A stretch of DNA of 64,000 nt from Neostapfia colusana. Taxonomy: Eukaryota; Streptophyta; Magnoliopsida; Poales; Poaceae. The notes beneath the pieces are model-generated. The model worked only from the letters and a program-made list of their open reading frames with translations, ran no database searches and was not told the origin of the DNA. Position numbers and translations under genes: made by a program. Location of the stretch: positions 48,329,652 to 48,393,651 of the forward strand of contig JASWHV010000012.1 of assembly GCA_030760725.1 (NCBI GenBank). The letters are read 5' to 3'. Numbering within the stretch: the stretch's first letter is position 1; each line of letters starts with the position of its first letter. Below, in pieces: positions 33,162-44,430 of the stretch.

Positions 33162-33929
33162 TGAATGTGGCCTAGAGGAGGGTTGAATAGGCCTTACAGA
33201 GTTTCCTGTACAAACGAAGGAACGACAATCTCCCAATCTCAAATCCAAGTGTTTAATTGATTTTCACCTTTTTCGCACCTTAGATGTGTGGGGGGATGTG
33301 TTTTTGGGCTCTTGGGACAGGTGGCGGCGCTAGGGTTTGAGTTTCTAGCAGTGTGAGTCATGTATTTTTTGTTGGAAGGCCGTGGATCACCAATTTATAT
33401 GGTTTCCAAAAAAGTTACCGTTGTAAAACCTAATACCGGACTAGTCCGGTGTATGTTTGGACTTGTCCGGTCTACTTCCAGTGGGCTAAGCAGACTAGTC
33501 TGGTCTAAAACAGGACTTGTCCGGTGCTTTCCAGTGAGCTGACCGGACTAGTCCGGTTCACAAGGCGGACTAGTCCGGTGCACTATGTCTGCGACTTCCA
33601 GAAAGTTAAACGGACTAGTCCGGTCCATGAACGGACTAGTCCGGTGTCTAGTGGATTTTAGTTGATTTTTAAACCCCTTACCCTTACGCAAAGTCATGAG
33701 CTTTTGGGATGTGTCTCTCACACACACCGTATACATTTAAATCTACTTTGCTCTTCTAAATTCCATTAAAGTCTTCCTTTTCGGACACCACTCTATTTTT
33801 CACCTTTTTGTGTGCACCGAGCTAGTTCACTTTGTTTGTACTGCAATCATTTCAATAATTTCATTAGGATCTCATATGCTTGTCATCAATTCTCCAAAAC
33901 CCACAAGGGATACCCTAGATGCACTTTCA
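33162..33929 (-). repeat. Element C 5' LTR
   Basis: 768 bp, partner of 10062-10829. It carries the same TATA box (33391-33402) and palindrome array. Confidence 0.95.
33435..33645. repeat. Palindrome array in element C 5' LTR (8 copies, paired)
   Basis: Dyad centres at 33442, 33463, 33496, 33517, 33549, 33571, 33616 and 33637, the same spacing as the other LTR. Individual copies differ by substitutions between the LTRs; for example the copy at 33496 has an altered arm. Confidence 0.93.
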
Positions 33930-36720
33930 GTATGGACATTTGAATTTCCGCGGGCTCAAGTGTATGGCACAAGAAGACATGGTGCGAGGGCTGCCGCAGA
34001 TCGACCATGTTGAACAGGTCTGCGACAGCTGCCTAGCTGGAAAACAGAAATGTGCCGTGTTCCCGACAGTGGCTATGTTTCGTGCAAAAGAGAAGCTGGA
34101 GCTGGTACATGGAGATCTTTGTGGACCGGTGACGCCGGCGACGCCTGGCAAGAAACAATACTTCTTCCTGCTAGTCAACGATGTGAGTCGGTATATGTGG
34201 CTTGTGTTGCTGGAAACGAAGGATGAGGCGTTGGAGGCGTTCACCTCGTTCCAAACACGAGCCGAAGCTGAAGCAAGACGGAAGATGGGGACCCTCCGCA
34301 CTGATCGTGGGGGTGAATTCACGAGCCGAAGTTTTGTCGGGCACTGTTCTAGGCATGGAGTGCAGCGACATCTCACAGCTCCTTACACGCCGGAGCAGAA
34401 CGGGGTCGTGGGGAGAAGAAATCAATCGGTGCTGGGCATGGATCGAAGTATGCTCAAGGCCATGTCAATGCCGAGTTGGTTTTGGGGCGAGGCGGTGAAC
34501 ACAGCGGTGTTCATCCTAAACCGATCACCGACTCAAAGTGTTGACGGCATGACTCCATATGAGGTATGGCACGGGGTAAATTCCACCATGAGTTTCTTGC
34601 ATACATTTGGTTGTGTTGCGCACGTCAAGCAGGGGAACAAACACCTTGGCAAGCTGGAAGACCGGAGCACCATGATGGTGTTCATCGGGTATGAGCCAGG
34701 ATCCAAGGCCTGGAGATTCTATAACCCGACTACAAGACGCGTTCATGTATCGCGCGACGCGATCTTTGAAGAAGATCGTCCCTGGGAGTGGTGTCCAGAA
34801 GATGTCGGGGATGGTGAGCCATTCCAGGTGGAGTATATTGTAGCAGGGGGGTCACACACGGGCTCACGCAGGGAGGCGTGGTCCGAACCGCCCCTGCATG
34901 GGCCTGTGGCGAGATCGCCGACAAGGTCTCCACCAAACAGCAAGGGAATAGCGTGGTGCGGGTCGGAACCGCACACACCTCCCGTTCTGAAGGCGCCCGG
35001 AGCGGTCGAGCATGTGTCACCTCCTGTCGACACGCCTGACGTTGATGAAGGAGCCAACGATGCACCACTTCGGTTCAGAACGATGGCCGACTTACTGGGC
35101 ACGGAACCACAACAAGAGGCAAATGAAGCTCAAGCCAGGGAAGACTTACTGGTAGCCGTCGGTGATGAACCGGACAGTGTCAGCGAGGCTATTAAGATCA
35201 AAGAGTGGCGAGCTGCAATGATGGAAGAACTGAACTCGATCAAGGAGAACAAAACCTGGTCACTAGTTGATCTGCCAAGAGGACATAGAGCAATTCAGCT
35301 GAAATGGGTATTCAAACTCAAGTATGATGAGCAGGGGCGAGTTGTGAAACATAAAGCTAGGCTTGTTGCAAAGGGGTTTGTTCAGCGCCAAGGTGTGGAC
35401 TTTGAGGAAGTGTTTGCACCAGTTGCTCGCATGGAGTCGGTGAGGGTGATGATAGCAGTCGCAGCACACCATGGGTGGACAGTACATCACATGGATGTGA
35501 AGTCCGCGTTCTTGAATGGAGATTTGGCTGAAGAAGTTTACGTTCATCAACCACCCGGGTTTGTAATTGAAGGAAGTGATAAGAAGGTTCTGCGACTCCA
35601 TAAAGCGTTGTATGGCTTGAGACAAGCACCGCGGGCATGGAATTCAAAGTTGAACGCCGTTCTGCATGAACTTGGCCTCTCCAGGTGCAAGTCGGAGCAT
35701 GGACTGTACACTCGTGTCAAGGACAAAATGAGGCTTGTAGTTGGAGTGTACATTGACGACTTAATCATCATGGGGGAGTCAGAAAAGGAAGTAGGACTGT
35801 TCAAGCAGGATATGAAGAATGTGTTCCGTATGAGTGATCTTGGTGCACTATCTTTTTACTTGGGCTTAGAGGTAAAGCAAATGCAAAATCGGATTGAACT
35901 TAGTCAAACTTCCTATGCTATCAAGCTGATCGAGGGGGCTGGTATGAAGGGCTGCAACTCATGTGCGACACCAATGGAGTCGAGACTGAAACTGTCAAGA
36001 GAAAGTGCATCACCGGTTGCTGATTCCACAGAGTACAGAAGCCTTATTGGGAGCCTCAGGTACTTGTTGCACACGAGGCCTGATTTGACATTCAGCATAT
36101 GCTATTTGAGCCGGTTCATGGAGGAACCGAAGCATGGACATCTGAATGCAGCTAAGAGGGTGCTTCGATATATATCAGGAACATTGGAGCATGGACTGGT
36201 GTATTCCAGAGGTAAAAGTGGCACAATTGAACTCTTGGGCTATAGTGATAGTGACATGGCAGGAGATGCAGATGACAGCAAGAGTACATCAGAAGCCATT
36301 TTTTTCCTTGGGGGGAGCACAGTGACCTGGAGCTCACAAAAACAGAGAGTGGTGGCCCTTTCTTCATGCGAAGCTGAATACATTGCTGGCACTGGTGCAA
36401 CATGCCAGGCGATGTGGCTTCGCTGTTTGCTTGAAGAAATGGTGGGTTTCAAGGTGTCAGCACCACTCATAAAGATGGACAACATGTCTGCCATTGCACT
36501 GAGTAAGAATCCTATACTACATGATAGGAGTAAACACATAAAAACTCGTTATCATTTCATTAGAGAATATGTGGAACGAGGCGATGTTTTGCTGGAGTTT
36601 GTTGGCACACAAGATCAGCTTGCGGATATGTTCACGAAGGCACTGGGCAGGGTGCGGTTCCAGGAATTGCGCGAGAGGATTGGAGTGGTGAAGATCACAC
36701 CGAACAAGTCTATGATGTAG
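33930..36720 (+). pseudogene. pol: Element B pol: integrase, reverse transcriptase, RNase H
   Basis: Open from the C insertion junction to TAG 36718-36720, about 930 codons; the true start lies upstream of the insertion. Order: end of the pre-integrase domain with zinc-binding Cys (CDSCLAGKQK), integrase core with aspartates in HGDLCGP and LRTDRGGEF, reverse transcriptase with KARLVAKGF, MDVKSAFLNG and YIDDLI, and RNase H with CEAEYIAG, ending in DQLADMFTKALG. The third integrase catalytic residue, normally Glu in the NGVVERRN block, is Gly here (GGG codon at 34411-34413). Together with the upstream frameshifts and the C insertion, this copy cannot replicate on its own. Its stop is followed directly by the polypurine tract. 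Confidence 0.93.
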
Positions 36721-36728
36721 GGGGAGAT
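36719..36728 (+). other. Element B polypurine tract
   Basis: AGGGGGAGAT directly before the LTR start TGTTAATG. Confidence 0.9.
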
Positions 36729-37116
36729 TGTTAATGTACTTCATAAACTTGTGATGTTTTTTCTTTGTTGCACGTTGTTTTTCAGATGTTAGGGAGTCGG
36801 TGTGAGCCTGGAACGTGTCCAGCACCACGTCCATGTCGTGCATGTGGTTGCATGCATCTGCATGCAGGAGTCGGTCATAGGAGTCCGGTTCTCGCGTTCC
36901 GTGGGCGACGCTCTTCAGCACGTCTTGCGTGTGCGAGAAAGGAGGTCAGGTGTACGTAGCTTGAGAACCGGGCGAGCAGTTTGTTGCATTATGAGATGAA
37001 AAAGAAAAACGGTGAAGGGAGCCAGTTCTCGTGCTTTTCCCCAGCCAAAAACAGAACGTGTGTGTGCCTCATCTGAGTGTTCTTTCACCGAAGCAAATCG
37101 ACACCTCAAACCATCA
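36729..37116 (+). repeat. Element B 3' LTR
   Basis: 388 bp, partner of 8010-8401, followed by the duplication CAAAA (37117-37121). Confidence 0.95.
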
Positions 37117-37121
37117 CAAAA

Positions 37122-38044
37122 GAATAGTAGAAGAGCAAAGCACATGGCCGTAAGTTACTTCGCTTGATACAACCATGAAGAACGCAAGAATAAACAGCTC
37201 GCATCTGCCGCTAGCTATTTCTCAATCAGTACGGACAGATCGGGGCTACGAATCTCGGATGTTAATCAGCCGGAGAGGGGAACCTGCAAATAAGACCCTG
37301 GCGACGACTGCTCTTGAACCGGCCAGGTCTCCTTCCTCCTCGCCGCCGAAGCGAGGGGATCTTTGAGCGAGGGCAGGGGTGGTCCGGACCGGTGATGCGA
37401 TGGGAGGCCGCAGCGCTGGCGATGACAACTGCGAGTTGCTCGCGGCTTTCCACGCGGAAACGGGTGACTGTGCGGGTCTAGCAACGTTTTATGTTATATA
37501 GTAATCCTTTGTTATACTAGGACAGGCCGGATTGAAATCTAACTGGACCGTCGACGGGTAAAACATTACTGGTGAGAACGACTGGGGAAAGCCGCCTGCA
37601 AAACCAAGCTCATCTCGATGAAACAATCAAACACGTAACGTCCACTCACGTTGGTTCTGTTTTGCTTTTTTAAACTTCGTTAAAAAGTAAGATTTTTGAA
37701 AAGTAATTTTATAAAAAAGTCTGTTGTCTATAAAATCTGAAATGTTTGACAACCCTAATTAATTTTAATAGATTATCTATGTCTCCTAATACTGATAGTA
37801 GCTCATTTTTATTAATTTTCTATCTTATCCGATACTAGTTACTATATTGCAAGAGTTTTTAATTCAGTGGTGCCTCCTAAAAGCTAAACGAAGATCAATC
37901 CAATCCAAAACCATTCAAATATGTAAAATCCAGAAATTTGACATGAGTAAACAAGACGGGTTCCATGAATTAAGACTATGAGGTGGAGACGCACCCAGTA
38001 GCTATTAGAGTAATCTCGTTCCGAAACCTGCCGATGGACTGTTA
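37122..38044. other. Possible host sequence right of element B
   Basis: The first 370 bases are GC-rich, with overlapping short frames on the minus strand (60-72 codons, for example 37262-37453). The remaining 550 bases are AT-rich with no ORF. On the minus strand this lies upstream of the possible exon at 7541-7861 once element B is removed, so it could hold a promoter and first exon. That is speculative. Confidence 0.4.
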
Positions 38045-38203
38045 GACCGTTCGCACCCATGTATTGGGCCGCGTACGAGCGTGTAAGCGTGGCAGCATCG
38101 GCGTACCGGGTAAGCTACTCCAATCGCCTGTTTGGTATAGCAACACGCTTGGCTGGGCGTATACTCGACGCGTTAAAGGAAACGGTCATTCTCCTACTCG
38201 CTC

Positions 38204-38219
38204 GGGGGGGGGGGGGGGG
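38204..38219 (+). repeat. G16 homopolymer
   Basis: Sixteen guanines in a row near the left end of element P; length is prone to slippage and assembly error. Confidence 0.9.
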
Positions 38220-38988
38220 AGGAGGAGAATGCGATGCAGCGTTCCCACGACTGGCGACCAAGTAGCCACCACGGCAGGCCACGGGAAGAGAGGAAGGGGT
38301 GGAACATGGTGGCGAGCGACGGACCCCAAAGGAAGGAAGTGCTCAGCGGCGGAGTCAACAGATCTGTTTCCAAAAATAAGCAGCCGGTGTTGTCCATCAG
38401 AGGAAGGAAGCGACGTCGGGAAGACCACTCAACGCCAACTTGCTTGTCCAACTCCAGCGCCACTAAGACTAACAAGTGTTGCCGTAGGTACGGATTTGTG
38501 AACCCTAATGAGTTTTGGATTCATTATGTACGGGGAGTCAAGCTATTTGGTAGTTGTTGGGTTCAATTTGGTAGTTCTACAGTTTGATTTGCACATAATC
38601 GGTTGATTGGCAGACTATTTTAGTTCATTTTTCATGATTTGTTGGGTTCGATTGGGTTTGTTATAGTGCATACAGATTTGTATGTGAATAACATAAATCG
38701 ATATGCTACAAATGCTTCACATTTTTATATCCGAACTGTATGCTCATTACTTGTGACATGTTGTAAATCTTTTGTAAAGTTTATTGGGAATGCAATATCC
38801 TTGGTTGTTTGGTCATTAGTTATATCTATTGTGGTGATCGTGATCGCAGGATATCGATGCTCTTATTCAATGAAGTGAAGTAAATCATAATTTTGTTGAA
38901 GTGCTTGCAGGCTATAGTTTTCTCATCCACTTTACACAACCCTGGTCATGATGTTTTGTTTTTTTGTTTTGATCATTGATTAGTTAAC

Positions 38989-39357
38989 ATGTCATTTGAA
39001 GCTAAGAAGCTTCGCAAAGATTTGCTCAGTTTGACCGATGTCGTCGACAAGTCGGTGTCAAAAGTTAGGGGTCCCATTCGTGACATACTTGTCAACTGTC
39101 CGGATGGCATTTCAAAATATGTGAGGGTCCTGCTTACTACCATAGATGGAGTGCTTGAAGAACTCAACCATCTCGTCATCCAGTGCGAAGAGGTCACCAA
39201 CGAAGCACCTACTCTATCGTTCTGGGACAACACAAAGGTCTTGGTGAATGACATGATCCCCTTCAATTGGTCTCCTGCGCATCCTCAACATGGTTTTTAG
39301 TCAGACTCTAAGTCTGATGACACGGATGCGTCCTCTGCACAATCCGGGATCCCGTAG
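38989..39357 (+). pseudogene. Unrecognised small ORF inside element P
   Basis: An ATG at 38989 opens a frame of 103 codons to a TAG at 39298-39300. Reading on in the same frame gives a Ser/Asp-rich end (DSKSDDTDASSAQSG) to a TAG near 39355-39357, so the first stop may be a nonsense mutation. The product is acidic-to-neutral with a probable helical middle (KLRKDLLSLTDVVDKS). I do not recognise the family. It lies upstream of ORF1 in the same orientation and could be an extra exon or passenger gene. Confidence 0.35.
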
Positions 39358-39718
39358 TGCTTGTCGTGTGTTCAACCTATTTGTAAACTTATATGTGTCC
39401 TCCACACAATCTTATGCACTTATATTGTGTATTGGACCAAGTGTTGTGAGAACATATTATGTAAGCCTTTATTCTACGACATTTTGGTATGATATTGTTT
39501 GAACAAATAATGTTGTGGTAATTTGCTTTGCTGTGAACTTGTTGCAAGATGCAATGGATTTTATTTGCTGTTTGTGTGCTGCCATGTGCTGTGAATTAAC
39601 CGTGTAGATGCCATTTAACCATGCAACAAATATAATTTCTTTTGCCGTGAACTACTTGTAAGCTGTAATAAACCTACTTTCTGCCAACTCATGATCATTC
39701 TCATTTTTTAGGATTGAT

Positions 39719-41035
39719 CTGAGAGACACACATACGACAACAACCCAGCCGTGAACGAGTACATGGGTACATTCTTCTATCCGCCAATGAAAGGCTATCC
39801 GCACATTGACCCATTCACATGTCAGGGACATGAGGGTAGCGGCCTTTCGAACCCCGGTGTCCAGGACAAGGGAAAAGGGAAGTGCAAAGTTAGGTCCAGA
39901 AGGCCAAAGAACACAAAATTTACCCTGACGAATATGTGTTCCTTGTTAAGTCTTATCTGGAGATTAGCTGCGACCCGGTGACAAACACGGGTCAAGGGAG
40001 AGTTTTTGGGGCCGTATCCTGAAGCAGTACAACCAGAAGAGGGGCCACTATCTGGAGCGAACTGTGCGATCCCTCCAAAGCCGGTGGGAGTTCATCAAGC
40101 AAGAGGTGGGCAAGTTTGCTGATTTGTATGCCAACAAGGTTTGCAATAACGCTAGTGGCACGAACGATTCCGACACGGTGAGAAGTTTATTGCAATATGT
40201 TGGTTCCTAATTCTGAATATCTTTATTAGTTTCGTTCTTTAATACAGTGAGTATATGTTTTTTGCAAACTACACATGTCATATGCTGAAATAAATAAGGG
40301 TTGTTTCCCACTACTACACTGCTGGCTGATAATGAAAGACGAACCAAAATGGATGGACACGAGGTATGTGAGGGACAACCAGAGACCCAGCCAGCCAGAT
40401 TTCATTTCTCAGAAACTGAACATGAACTCCAACACTGTAGATGAAGCAAAAAATCTTAGCGGCCCTCAGTCCACTGGTGCCAAGAGGCCAATGAGGCGGG
40501 ATGCTTCGAAGGCTGTCTGTAAAAAGAGCTGCTCCAACTCATTTTCGAATTCTGACTTTGCAGGTACCTCAACATTAAAAAGTTTTGGTTTTGAACATGA
40601 TGTTTGTTTCAATGATGTATGTTCGAATGATGTATTGGTCAACATCATTTTGGTGTCGCCTGCAATGATGTTTCAACCCATTGTCATTTCCCACTGCTAG
40701 GATTTTTCTGCTGATGACCATCGTAGCTAGTAATTGACAATTGTGACTCTACAGGTACGTTCCATGAGATGTCCATTGCTAAGATGGATCATTGGAAGCG
40801 GGACAGGGAGGCTCGTGCTACCATGAACCAAAAGCAGCTTGATCTTGAGGCAGAGAAGCTAAGAGTGTTTGATAGTCTATAGAAGAAAAAGTTGTCGCTA
40901 TGGGAGAAAGAGTTGGCTGATAAGGAACGTGAGGACGAGCGACAGATAATGACCATGGATCTCAGTGGTTTTGATGCCCAAACTCGTGCATACTACAAGG
41001 CCCTGAGGAAAGAAATCCTTGAGCGTGAAGACTGA
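39719..41035 (+). pseudogene. Element P ORF1 (Myb/SANT-like, NAM-associated C-terminal region)
   Basis: ORF1 proteins of PIF/Harbinger elements bind DNA and assist the transposase. Three exons can be followed. The first (about 39719-40180) has a SANT-like region (GRILKQYNQKRGHYLERTV, SRWEFIKQEV) and ends at a GTGAGA donor; it is frameshifted near 39995. The second (about 40275-40562) carries the signature HCWLIMKDEPKW and KRPMRRDASK. The third (40753-41035) is a Lys/Glu-rich helix with one internal TAG near 40880, ending RKEILERED. Introns have AG acceptors before each exon. These match the C-terminal region often annotated as NAM-associated in plant Harbinger ORF1 proteins. Confidence 0.75.
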
Positions 41036-41344
41036 CGGGGCACATTTCTACACTTGTATGTGCCTGAACATTTATCTGCATCTTAATATGTTCATGTGAG
41101 CTTATGTCTTGGTAAAATATGTTATGAATCAGTTTATTTGTAATGGGAGTTGTATGTTTCTATGAGAACTTAGGTGTACGAGAACTGGAGTATATGTCAA
41201 TGTATTTGTATTTGAACTTATTTCATGACAACTTATTTTTATTTGCATATGTATGACAACAATAGGAACAAGCTCCATGGCAACATATAATAAGGTACAA
41301 CATATAAATTATGAAGGTCACTACAATGATTACAACATCATTCC
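41036..41344. other. Spacer between ORF1 and transposase of element P
   Basis: AT-rich region between two convergent genes; presumably both 3' ends lie here. No coding signal. Confidence 0.6.
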
Positions 41345-42660
41345 TCACTCAGCTCCATACATGTTCCAGTTGTGCTCGATTAGATCCCGCTGCAACCTAT
41401 GGCTCATGTCTTTATTATGAAGCTTGTGTAGTCTCTGCACAAGGCCTTGCCTCTGTCTAACGTCTCCATTGCTTGGGTCAGTTGTTTCTTCGCGCTCATC
41501 TGGTACTGGCAGAAAGTTGGTGTCGATGGATAGGCCCCTCACTTCCCGCCCGTCCTCTATGATCATGTTATCAATAATGTCGTTTAGGTTGTCACGGTTC
41601 CAACCACGCATATGCAAGACCTCGTATAGTACCCACCTATCCTATAGCACTCCAAACGCGCTCTCAATATCCTTCCTCACCTCTTTCACCCTCGCAAAGT
41701 GTTGCAACTTTTGGTATTTGGGGTGTCGAATGGTCTTTACAAAGGCTGGCCGGTCTGGATAAATGCCATCTGCTAGGAAGTACCCCATATCATACGTGCT
41801 GCCGTTGACAGTAGATGGAACTTCTGGACTCTGGCCCCTAATGTACGATGTGAACACAGGTGATCGCTGCAACACATTGATGTTGTTGTAGCTTCCTGGA
41901 AGGCTTAAGTAAGCGTGCCATATCTAAAGATCCTGGGACGCAACAATCTCAAGGATCATTGTAGCATGCTTACCACAACAAGTGAACATACCCTTCCATG
42001 CGGTTGGGCACTTAGCCCAGGTCTACTGCATGCAATCCATGTTATCTATAACATACCAGGAAACCCACGTCTACCGTTAATCTCTAGCAACCTAGTGACA
42101 TCGTCCCTATTTGGTTTAGGATGGTACCATGCGCCAAGTATTAATGATAGATTTGCAAAAATGCATAAGAGATTTACGGGATGTGGACCCCGTGATAGAC
42201 ACATAGTCATCAGTAAAGTCCCCCGGGACTCCAGCAGCTGGCATTTTAACGCATGCAACGACCTTCTGAATAACCGTTAGTCCAGGTCTACCAGTAGCAT
42301 CAACCCTTTGTTGAAAGTAAGGATCGGCAGATTCGACATCATGGACAATACATTCAAAAAGGTGACGCTGCATGCAAAAAATACATTTTATACCTTGATA
42401 ATAGGTAGGAGAACTTATAGAATAAACCAAAATGCAACATTTTATTACTTACCTTTGACAAAACATTCTATCCGTGTACACCAAATTCGGACCAAAGTAG
42501 TGCACATGAATCCTCGCATATCTTAAATAATGATCCCTCTTGCAAATTACTTTTGGAGGCGCGTCAGTATCACGCCGATGTGGGAGCCCTCTGCTTCGTT
42601 GTTTGTCGCGTATCATTGCGCTGCAGCGTCGTCGTCCATGCTCCTGATGTGCTCACCGAC
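41345..42660 (-). pseudogene. Element P transposase (DDE type, PIF/Harbinger)
   Basis: Cut-and-paste transposase fragments in order on the minus strand. The 5' exon (about 42650-42450) ends HYFGPNLVYTDRMFCQR at a GTAAGT donor. The next exon starts near 42408 with RHLFECIVHDVESADPYFQQRVDATGRPGL. Further blocks follow: AWKGMFTCCGKHATMILEIVASQDL, then YFLADGIYPDRPAFVKT, then RKDIESAFGVL and a C-terminal helix with HMRGWNRDNL. The three acidic catalytic positions (SQD, LADGIYP, RKDIES) are still present. Stops and frameshifts occur near 42055, 42025, 41925 and 41643, one of them a Trp codon changed to TAG. Stop at 41345-41347. Confidence 0.82.
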
Positions 42661-42663
42661 GTC

Positions 42664-44430
42664 TTTTTTTTGGAGAAACAGTAGGGGAATCCCTGACTGT
42701 GCTATGTATATATTGATAAGTGTTAAGCCGGTTACAAGCTGGCAGTCCGTGCCGCAACACACAATGTTCGTGTCAAACTAGTCTAGGCTTCGTGAGCTAA
42801 GAAGAACCCCGGATCTATTTCCGCGATCTATGTAGTTAGGCACTCACGCACTGTTGCCTTGGACCGTGTACTCTGTAGCATTAGGGTGATACAAAATGTC
42901 TCTCATCAGGACGGATTTGAGTGTGGCTCTCCCCTAAAGATGACATCATTTATGAGTTTCCAAATTTCCAGACCGTAATGGAGAAAATTTCCATGAATCC
43001 CAGGCGGGGCCATTGCCCTTTCGCTACTCCTAGAGTGCGAAAGAAGTGGAGGCTATGGTCCCACTGTAGTCCGATTATTGACCAACACTCTGCACTCAAG
43101 GGGCACTAGAAGAAAAGTTAATAGGTGAGCTCTTCAGTGATGGCATCACATAAGACGCAGGAGTAGTCGCCATTCTCAATTGCAAAGTTCTTCCTTTTGA
43201 GAAGATCTCTAGAGATTAGCAGTCCAGGTATAATAGCCAACAAATATGTTGATTTTCTTGGTCATCTTTGCTTTCCATATCCAATCAAACGGCTTTGGTG
43301 GTGTAATGTGTTCAAAGTGACGTTTGTAGATCGTGCTGGTCGATGAACTATTGTTATTGTTTGTCCACTGGTCCCTGTTGAGTGGGCGCTCATTGTGATT
43401 GCCCAGGATTGCCTCAAGTTGCTGGTACTCAACCATTGCTCGCTCTGTCACAGGGTGTAGAATAGGTTCTGAAAGGAAGACTCTCCCCTGTATTGGGCTA
43501 TAGATATGAATGATTTTTTGGTAAATGAGAATACGCGTGGCAGTTCCAACTTGAGGGGGCAGTTATTTCATTTGTCTTCCCAGAATAGTACAATATCTCC
43601 TACCTCCACTTGAACTGTAGCATGATCCTTGAGATGTTCCCATAAACTCTAAGATATCCCGTAACCAGAATGAACCCTTGTTGGGGAGCGTGTGTGTGTG
43701 GGGGGGGTGGGGGTTCCCTTCTGTATAGTATGCACTATAAACCAACCGAACCCCGGCTGTGTCCACTTTGTTGTATAATTTGTCTAGGAATTTTTGCAGG
43801 AGGTCGAGGTTCATTAACTGGAGGTCCTTCAGTCCCAAGCCTCTCCTCTGGCGAGGAGATGTCACTCGGCTCCATTTTACTAGTGGCCTCCCTTTGCCCG
43901 CCACCTCACTACCTTTCCAGAGACACGCTTTCCTTGTTTTGTCAATGGCCTTGATGACCGTGAGATGTAGTTTTAAGGTGCACATGCTATAAACCAGAAT
44001 AGGGGACAGGAGGCAATCCACAAGGGTGCATCTTCCTGCCATTGAGATGAATGTGGACGTGGCTGAGAATTTCCTCTCAATTTTTGCCATCAGACAGGCG
44101 AAGTCTGCCACCAATGGTTTCTGGATTACCATAGGAAGCCCAAGATACGTGAAGGAGAAGTAGCCCACTTGGCAACCCAATGTTCGAGCCATGATTTCTG
44201 TTGTTTCTGTATATAAGTTGATGGGCATTATGGCTGACTTGTTGAAATTTACTTTTAAACCCGTGTCCACCCCGAACGAACCAAGCAAGGCCTTGAAGAA
44301 GAACAACTCCCTCTGAGAGGCACTCAGCACCACGATGGTGTCATCTGCAAATTGTATGATGGGGAACTGGGTACCAGCCAATGTGTCCAATCTGGGTGGC
44401 TGATCATTCTCGAGACTGGAACCTTATTGA
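42664..44430 (-). mobile_element. Element L: LINE retrotransposon, 5'-truncated
   Basis: The poly-A tail reads as T8 at 42664-42671 on the plus strand. The minus strand before it ends in a sequence with CCCCTACTGTTTCTCC, as many grass LINE 3' ends do. Coding similarity extends to about 44418. The 5' boundary is uncertain because the following LTR start is not sharply defined, and no target duplication was found. The poly-A end abuts the transposase 5' exon of element P. Confidence 0.8.
43209..44390 (-). pseudogene. Element L reverse transcriptase C-terminal half and zf-RVT region
   Basis: An open frame 44390-43563 encodes the C-terminal part of a non-LTR reverse transcriptase, with the active-site box QFADDT near its start and LGLPM, GRCTLVDCLLSPI and KWSRV blocks. 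After frame disruptions near 43560, the zf-RVT-type segment (WIWKAKMTKKINIF) appears at 43451-43209. Everything N-terminal (ORF1, endonuclease, fingers) is absent. Inactive remnant of an L1-type plant LINE. Confidence 0.82.

Larger units (their letters stand above)
10062..33929 (-). mobile_element. Element C: SIRE/Maximus-like copia retrotransposon interrupted by element D
   Basis: Two LTRs of 768 bp each (10062-10829 and 33162-33929), a 5-bp duplication GTATG, an initiator tRNA-Met primer site and a polypurine tract. On the minus strand the order is gag, protease, integrase, reverse transcriptase, RNase H, then an accessory gene before the 3' LTR. The downstream extra gene, the very large gag and the LTR with a CCTAGAGG...GTGAATAGG end are typical of the SIRE/Maximus lineage. 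By eye the LTRs differ at about 24 of 768 positions (about 3%). Without D the element is about 9.7 kb. Gag and pol are both broken. Confidence 0.95.
8010..37116 (+). mobile_element. Element B: Ty1/copia retrotransposon interrupted by element C
   Basis: LTRs of 392 and 388 bp (8010-8401 and 36729-37116) flanked by the 5-bp duplication CAAAA (8005-8009 and 37117-37121). The internal order gag, protease, integrase, reverse transcriptase, RNase H is the copia order. Element C with its passenger D splits it at 10062-33929. Without the insert, B is about 5.2 kb, a normal copia length. The LTRs differ at about 13 positions plus a few small indels by eye (about 3.4%). The lineage within copia is not assigned. 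Confidence 0.95.
38045..42663. mobile_element. Element P: PIF/Harbinger-type DNA transposon, decayed
   Basis: Identified by the gene pair typical of the family: an ORF1 protein (plus, ends 41035) facing a DDE transposase (minus, 41345 to about 42660), convergent. The left end is tentatively placed after TTA (38042-38044), because the superfamily duplicates TTA/TAA, with the terminal sequence starting GACCGTTCGC. I could not find the matching right terminal repeat; the LINE L interrupts the 5' part of the transposase. A G16 run lies at 38204-38219. Confidence 0.75.

Noticed and set aside
33930..34376. Antisense frames within element B pol
   Set aside because: The plus-strand frame has full integrase, reverse transcriptase and RNase H motifs; antisense frames are shadows.
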